From assembly GCA_947628975.1 (NCBI GenBank), contig CANRBW010000036.1, forward strand, positions 1 to 11,636: a stretch of DNA of 11,636 nucleotides, in the 5' to 3' direction. A program made the position numbers and the translations under genes. The notes beneath the pieces are model-generated. The model had not been told where the DNA came from and did no database searches. It saw only the letters and a program-made list of their open reading frames with translations. This DNA is from an uncultured Oscillospiraceae bacterium. Its GTDB lineage: Bacteria > Bacillota > Clostridia > Oscillospirales > Oscillospiraceae. Of this stretch, positions 7,898-11,636 are shown in pieces (the first letter of the stretch is position 1; each line of letters starts with the position of its first letter).

Positions 7898-9732
7898 TCA
7901 CGCGAAGAATCTGTCGTACCACACCAGGAAGCTGTACACGCTCCAGATGCGCTTCATGCCGCCGTTGTGGCCGGCGTGGTGGGTCTCCAGCAGCTGGTCC
8001 AGGGCCTCCACCCGGAAGAACTCCTCCGCGGCGGCGCTGTGGAAGCGCTCGTGGAGGCGCCCGTAGAACTCCTCTTGGCGCATCCAGTCGTTGAGGGGGG
8101 TGATGAAGCCGATCTTGGGCATCTTGGCGCTCTTTTCCGGCAAGAGCTTCCCCGCCGCCCGGCGGAGGGCCACCTTGGTCATCTCCTTGGTGACCCGGTA
8201 CCGGCTGGGGATGGACAGGGCCACCTCCAGCACCTCCCGGTCCAGGAAGGGCACCCGCAGCTCCAGGGAGGCGGCCATGCTCATCTTGTCCGCCTTTTGC
8301 AGGATGTCATAGGGCAGCCAGGCCCGCATATCGGCGTACTGCATCCGGGTGACCTCGTCCTCCCCGGCGGCCTCGTCGAAGTAGGGCTTGGTGAGCCGCC
8401 AGGGCTCGGTGCGGTCGTAGTCCCCGGCCAGGTAGCGGTCCAGCTCCGCATACTGGAAGTTGTAGTTGTTGCGGATGTAGCGCCGCTCCAGGGGCAGGCG
8501 GCCACGGGTCAGAAAGCGCTTGCCGTGGAAGTCGGGCAGGTGGCCCGCCACCGCCCCGGCGGCGGAGCGCAGGGGCTGGGGCAGCTTCATGTACCGCTCG
8601 AAGTCCAGGCACTCCTTGTAGAAGTTGTACCCGCCAAAAAGCTCGTCCGCCCCCTCCCCGGAGAGGACCACCTTCACGTGCTGGGCCGCCATGCGGGTCA
8701 GGTAGTAGAGGGGGATGGCGGAGGGGTTGGGCAGGGGCTCGTCCATGTGGTACTGCACCTGGGGCACCGCGTCGAAGAAGTCCCGGGCGGTGATGGTCCG
8801 GGTGACGCACTCCACCCCGATTTTCCGGGCCAGCTCCAGGGCGTTGTCCAGCTCGCTGTACTTCTCCTCGGCGTAGCCGATGGAGAAGGCCCGCACGTCC
8901 ATGTCGTCCTTGAGCAGGCGGGTGACGTAGGAGGAGTCCACCCCGGAGGACAGAAAGCACCCCACCTTCACGTCGGCGATGCGGTGGGCCCGGCAGGAGG
9001 CCCGGAAGGTGTCCTCGATGATGGTCTCCCAGTCCGCCATGGTCTTGGTCTGGTCGATGTGGTAGCGGATGGTGTAGTAGGGCCGCAGGGTCAGCTCCCC
9101 GTCCCGGAGGGTGAAGCTGTGCCCCGCGGGGAGCTTCTTCACCCCGGTGAAGAGGGTGCTCTGGTCGGGGAGGTACTCAAAGCACAGATAGGTCCCCAGT
9201 TTCTCCCGGTCCAGCCGCTTCTCGAACCGGGGGTGGTCCAGAAACGCCTTGATCTCGCTGGCGTAGAGGAAGGCCCCGTCCCGCTGGAAGTAGTAGAAGG
9301 GCTTGATGCCGAAGATGTCCCTGGCGCCGAACAGGGTCCGGTTCTCCCGGTCGTAGAGGACGAAGGCGAACATCCCCCGCAGGTGGCAGGGCACCTCCTC
9401 CCCCCACTCCTCGTAGCCGTGGAGGATGACCTCGGTGTCGGTCCGGGTGGAGAAGACGTGGCCCTTGGCCTCCAGCTCCTCCCGCAGCTCCTGGAAGTTG
9501 TAGATCTCGCCGTTGAAGGTGATGACCAGGCTCTTATCCTCGTTGAAGATGGGCTGGTCGCCGCCGTCCAGGTCGATGATGGACAGCCGCCGGAAGCCCA
9601 GGGCCGCCCCCCGTCCAGGAAGTAGCCCTCGGAGTCCGGGCCCCGGTGGACGATCCGGTCCGCCATGGCCCGCAGGGCCTTCTCCCTGTCATAGGACGCT
9701 CTCTCGTCCCAAAAACCAACGATGCCGCACAT
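7898..9732 (-). pseudogene. asnB: Asparagine synthetase (glutamine-hydrolysing) type amidotransferase, frameshifted
   Basis: Two-domain amidotransferase using glutamine and ATP to amidate a carboxylate. The start at 9732 gives MCGIVGFWDE with nucleophile Cys2 of the class II glutaminase and has a strong AAGGAGG site (9739-9745). The first 42 codons read normally to GYFLDGG, then the frame is lost: a run of six Gs (plus-strand C run 9607-9612) is one base short. One extra G restores GGAALGFRRLSIIDLDGG, NGEIYNF, RGMFAFVLYD, the ATP pyrophosphatase loop SSGVDSS and GEGADELFGGY, ending at 7898; the repaired protein would be about 611 residues, normal for AsnB/AsnH/AsnO. As written only the downstream frame (for example from 9394, MPCHLRG) is translatable, without the glutaminase Cys. 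A homopolymer sequencing error is as likely as a true mutation. The neighbouring ATP-grasp ligase suggests amidation of a cell wall precursor rather than free asparagine synthesis (inference). Confidence 0.85.
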
Positions 9733-9743
9733 ACCGGGCCTCC

Positions 9744-11006
9744 TTAGGCTTTGAATTTCTTCCTCTGCTTGGTCATAAAATAGGCCGGATACAGCCGCCT
9801 GAGCAGGTTGCGCTCCCCCTCGTAGGCCAGGGGATCGTGGACGCAGCTGCGCCGCTGGCGGCTGGGGAAGAGGGCGGCCAGCACCCCGGAGGGGTTCCCG
9901 CCCTTGGCGTAGAGCTGGGCCACCCGCGCCTTCAGCGCGTCGTCTTTGATGTAGTCCATCAAAACGTCCCTGGGCACCACGGTGTAGAGGCTCTCTTCGT
10001 TGTCGGCGATGACCTCGCCCTCGAAGTCCTTTTCGTAGATGAGGTCGTCCACGATCCACTTCACGGCGTTGAAGCCGGAGCCGGTGATGTAGAAGTTGCT
10101 CCGGCCCAGGCGGGTGTTGATCTCAAAGAATCGGAAGGAGCCGTCCCGGCTGTCATATTTCACATCGAAGTTGGCAAATCCCGTGTACCCCACGTGCTCC
10201 AACAGCCGCCGGGCGTGGTCCATGATTTCCCGGTTCACGTCGTTCAGGATGGCCACCGGGTTTCCCACCCCCATGGCGGCGTTGTCCTCCAGCAGGCAGT
10301 GGCCGCTGGCGAAGAAGCGGCACTTGCCGTGGCGGTCGCAGTAGACGGTGAGGATGCGCATATTGTAGTCCAGGCCGGGGATGGTGTCCTGGATGAGCAT
10401 TTTATAATTATAGCCGCTTTTTCCCAGCTTGTCCAGCATTTCCCCCAGCTCCTCCGGGGTGTTCATGCGGAAGACCTTTTTCTTCCCCTGGAACTTGGCG
10501 TAGTGGTAGGCCGCCGAGGAGGCGGGCTTGGCGATGACCGGGTAGGGGAAGTCCAGCTCCAGGGGCTGGGGGTCCCGCACGTCGTAGACAAAGGTCTTGG
10601 GGTAGGGCACGCCCACCTCGTCGCAGATGGCGTAAAAGCTGTCCTTGAGCACCAGGCGGTCCAGCAGTTCCCTGCCGATGTAGGGGATGACGTACCAGGG
10701 CTCCAGGGCCTCCCGGTTCTCCACGATCATCCGCACATACCAGTCCCCGCAGGCCATCAGCAGGAGCTTTTTGCCCGGCCTTGCCTGGGCGATCTCCACC
10801 AGCCGCGCCACGAACGCGTCCGGCGCGTCCATGTCGGGGATGATGATGTTTTCGATGATGCTGGAGTGGGAGACCATCATGCTCTTGCACATACTCACCG
10901 CCAGGGATCTGACGCCGTACTCGGCGTGGAAGCTCCGGGCCAGGGAATAGGTGGTGATGTCTCCCCCCAGGATCACCGGCAGAAACGCCGCGCTGTTTTC
11001 CTTCAT
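9744..11006 (-). CDS. ATP-grasp carboxylate-amine ligase, D-aspartate ligase-like
   Basis: 420 residues from the ATG at 11006. An N-terminal nucleotide-binding-like segment (LPVILGGDITTYSLAR, 9-24) is followed by an ATP-grasp fold: KDSFY (Lys121), PVIAKPASS (ATP-binding Lys160), IQDTIPG hinge (206-211), and the Mg-binding FEINTRLGRSN (Glu295, Asn297). The pattern fits predicted ATP-dependent carboligases that include the D-aspartate ligase Aslfm, which links D-Asp to the Lys side chain of peptidoglycan precursors. The in-frame GTG at 11015 is less likely because the AGAGGA motif directly abuts it but lies about 10 nt before the ATG. The TAA stop (9744-9746) overlaps the ribosome binding site of the asparagine-synthetase gene 11 nt on, so the two are coexpressed. 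The exact amino acid and acceptor are not known. Confidence 0.8.
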   Translation of the reverse strand: MKENSAAFLPVILGGDITTYSLARSFHAEYGVRSLAVSMCKSMMVSHSSIIENIIIPDMDAPDAFVARLVEIAQARPGKKLLLMACGDWYVRMIVENREALEPWYVIPYIGRELLDRLVLKDSFYAICDEVGVPYPKTFVYDVRDPQPLELDFPYPVIAKPASSAAYHYAKFQGKKKVFRMNTPEELGEMLDKLGKSGYNYKMLIQDTIPGLDYNMRILTVYCDRHGKCRFFASGHCLLEDNAAMGVGNPVAILNDVNREIMDHARRLLEHVGYTGFANFDVKYDSRDGSFRFFEINTRLGRSNFYITGSGFNAVKWIVDDLIYEKDFEGEVIADNEESLYTVVPRDVLMDYIKDDALKARVAQLYAKGGNPSGVLAALFPSRQRRSCVHDPLAYEGERNLLRRLYPAYFMTKQRKKFKA

Positions 11007-11024
11007 GTTCCGCACTTCCTCTCG

Positions 11025-11270
11025 TTATTCTTCCGTTCCGAATTTGAACAGGACGTAGGGCTCCACCTCCAGGGCCTGGGCCAGCCGGAAGAGGAGGGAA
11101 AGAGACAGTCCCCTGTCCATATTCCGCGACTCGATGGCCGCCATGTGCTGGCGGCTGATCCCCACCGCCTCCGCCAGCTGCTCCTGGGACAGCCCCCGGC
11201 GGCGGCGGTAGTAGCCGATGGCGTAAAACAGGTCTGTCATCCGCTGGGAAACATCCCGCTCTTTGGACAT
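11025..11270 (-). CDS. Small XRE/Cro-C1-type helix-turn-helix regulator
   Basis: 81 residues, made almost entirely of one HTH_3 DNA-binding domain: YYRRRRGLSQEQLAEAVGIS (about 20-39), RQHMAAIESR as recognition helix, then LSLLFRLAQALEVEPYVLF. It has no ligand-binding domain. ATG at 11270 is preceded by GAGGTGA at a good distance and is preferred over the GTG at 11279. It is the first gene of the - strand operon and lies 18 nt before the ATP-grasp ligase ATG, so it probably controls its own operon. Its target could be the direct repeats just upstream. Confidence 0.88.
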   Translation of the reverse strand: MSKERDVSQRMTDLFYAIGYYRRRRGLSQEQLAEAVGISRQHMAAIESRNMDRGLSLSLLFRLAQALEVEPYVLFKFGTEE

Positions 11271-11399
11271 TTCTCTCACCTCGTCCCTAGTCTACCAAAG
11301 CCTCCCCCGGGACAAAATAATCTAAAACACGACAAAATTCGCTTTTTAGCTATCTAACCTCGCCGCACGGGCGATTTTTGCTGTGGGAAAGACGACCGG
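11271..11399 (-). promoter_or_regulatory. AT-rich intergenic region with direct repeats, likely promoter/operator of the XRE operon
   Basis: The 129 bp between gpr and the regulator are the most AT-rich part of the window. GACAAAAT occurs twice in the same orientation (11311-11318 and 11331-11338), 20 bp apart, about two helical turns, suiting two regulator dimers on one face of the DNA. On the transcribed strand the repeats read ATTTTGTC and could include -35-like TTGTC elements. No convincing -10/-35 pair could be fixed, so the exact promoter is open. Confidence 0.35.
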
Positions 11400-11636
11400 T
11401 CACTCGGTGAGGGCGGCCAGGTCCTCCAGGCTCAGCCCCGGCTGGAGGCACAGGTTGAGGGCGGCGGACAGCAGTTTGGCGCACTCGGCCACGCGGGCGT
11501 CGATGTCCCTGGGGGTGACGAAAAAGCCGGCGTCGGTCTCCGCCACCGTGGGCACCCCCAGGGCCACCACCGGGATGCCCAGGGTCTCCCGGGTCAGGCT
11601 CCGGGGTGGGCAACCACCGCGGAGCCGGGGGCGATG
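11400..11636 (-). pseudogene. gpr: GPR germination endopeptidase, C-terminal part, frame disrupted
   Basis: GPR degrades small acid-soluble spore proteins during germination. Reading from the stop at 11400, the frame gives TRETLGIPVVALGVPTV, then FFVTPRDIDARV and NLCLQPGLSLEDLAALTE, matching the C-terminus of the shorter GPR proteins of Clostridia. The conserved PGSGVGN(H/R)R stretch that should come just before is missing in this frame. Instead, the bases at 11603-11620 encode GVGNHR on the opposite strand, flanked by GGCTCC (11597-11602) and GGAGCC (11621-11626). Inverting this piece and adding one base rebuilds IAPGSGVGNHRRSLTRETLG. As given, the upstream frame hits a stop near 11594. The gene continues beyond the right edge. 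Either a real micro-inversion or an assembly/read fold-back error. Confidence 0.75.

Noticed and set aside
6328..11357. Three long + strand open frames across the right block (about 6328-8094, 7727-9625 and 9513-11357)
   Set aside because: Each lies antisense to genes with clear family motifs, overlaps more than one of them and shows only biased Gly/His/Gln/Val composition.
11360..11379. TCGCC-GCACG-GGCGA hairpin followed by TTTTT on the + strand
   Set aside because: It looks like a small terminator but on the strand without any gene here; in the gpr direction no T tract follows, and the stem has only 5 bp.

Overview
This window comes from a high-GC, spore-forming Firmicute, most likely a gut Clostridium-type bacterium of the Oscillospiraceae/Flavonifractor kind. 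The base composition is well above 60% GC. The spore germination protease fragment (gpr) at the right edge and the SpoVB/MurJ-type flippase fit an endospore former. The family assignment is an inference from gene content and composition. No RNA genes, insertion sequences, CRISPR arrays or replication origins were seen.

Left block (about 1-6143, all + strand): a tightly packed operon that looks like an exopolysaccharide or surface-polymer machine. In order it holds: (1) a membrane-anchored sulfatase-fold phosphoglycerol transferase of the LTA synthase/OpgB type, whose 5' end lies outside the window and whose first residues resemble the tail of a processive family-2 glycosyltransferase; (2) a two-helix membrane protein with an extracellular domain and a degenerate GGDEF-like cytoplasmic domain; (3) a small 6-pyruvoyl-tetrahydropterin-synthase (PTPS/QueD)-fold protein that keeps the zinc histidines but lacks catalytic residues; (4) a 936-residue multi-spanning PTPS-related membrane protein with a GATase-like extracytoplasmic domain and a Pro/Ala/Glu repeat tail. 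Genes 2/3 overlap by 29 bp and genes 3/4 by 4 bp, so translation is probably coupled. The set recalls c-di-GMP-controlled Gram-positive exopolysaccharide operons (for example Listeria pss), with a phosphoglycerol or similar group transferase added.

A strong 17-bp stem hairpin (6174-6211) separates this operon from a convergent block.

Right block (6256-11270, all - strand, transcribed right to left): a small XRE-type regulator, an ATP-grasp carboxylate-amine ligase of the D-aspartate-ligase type, an asparagine-synthetase-type amidotransferase (broken here by a single-base deficit in a G run), and a MOP-superfamily lipid-linked precursor flippase. Together they look like a cassette that adds an amino acid to a peptidoglycan (or other lipid-linked) precursor, amidates it and flips it. 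An AT-rich 129-bp region upstream of the regulator carries two direct repeats of GACAAAAT.

Right edge (11400-11636, - strand): the C-terminal part of gpr, whose frame is disrupted by what looks like an 18-nt micro-inversion inside a hairpin. This and the asnB frameshift may be genuine mutations or sequence errors.
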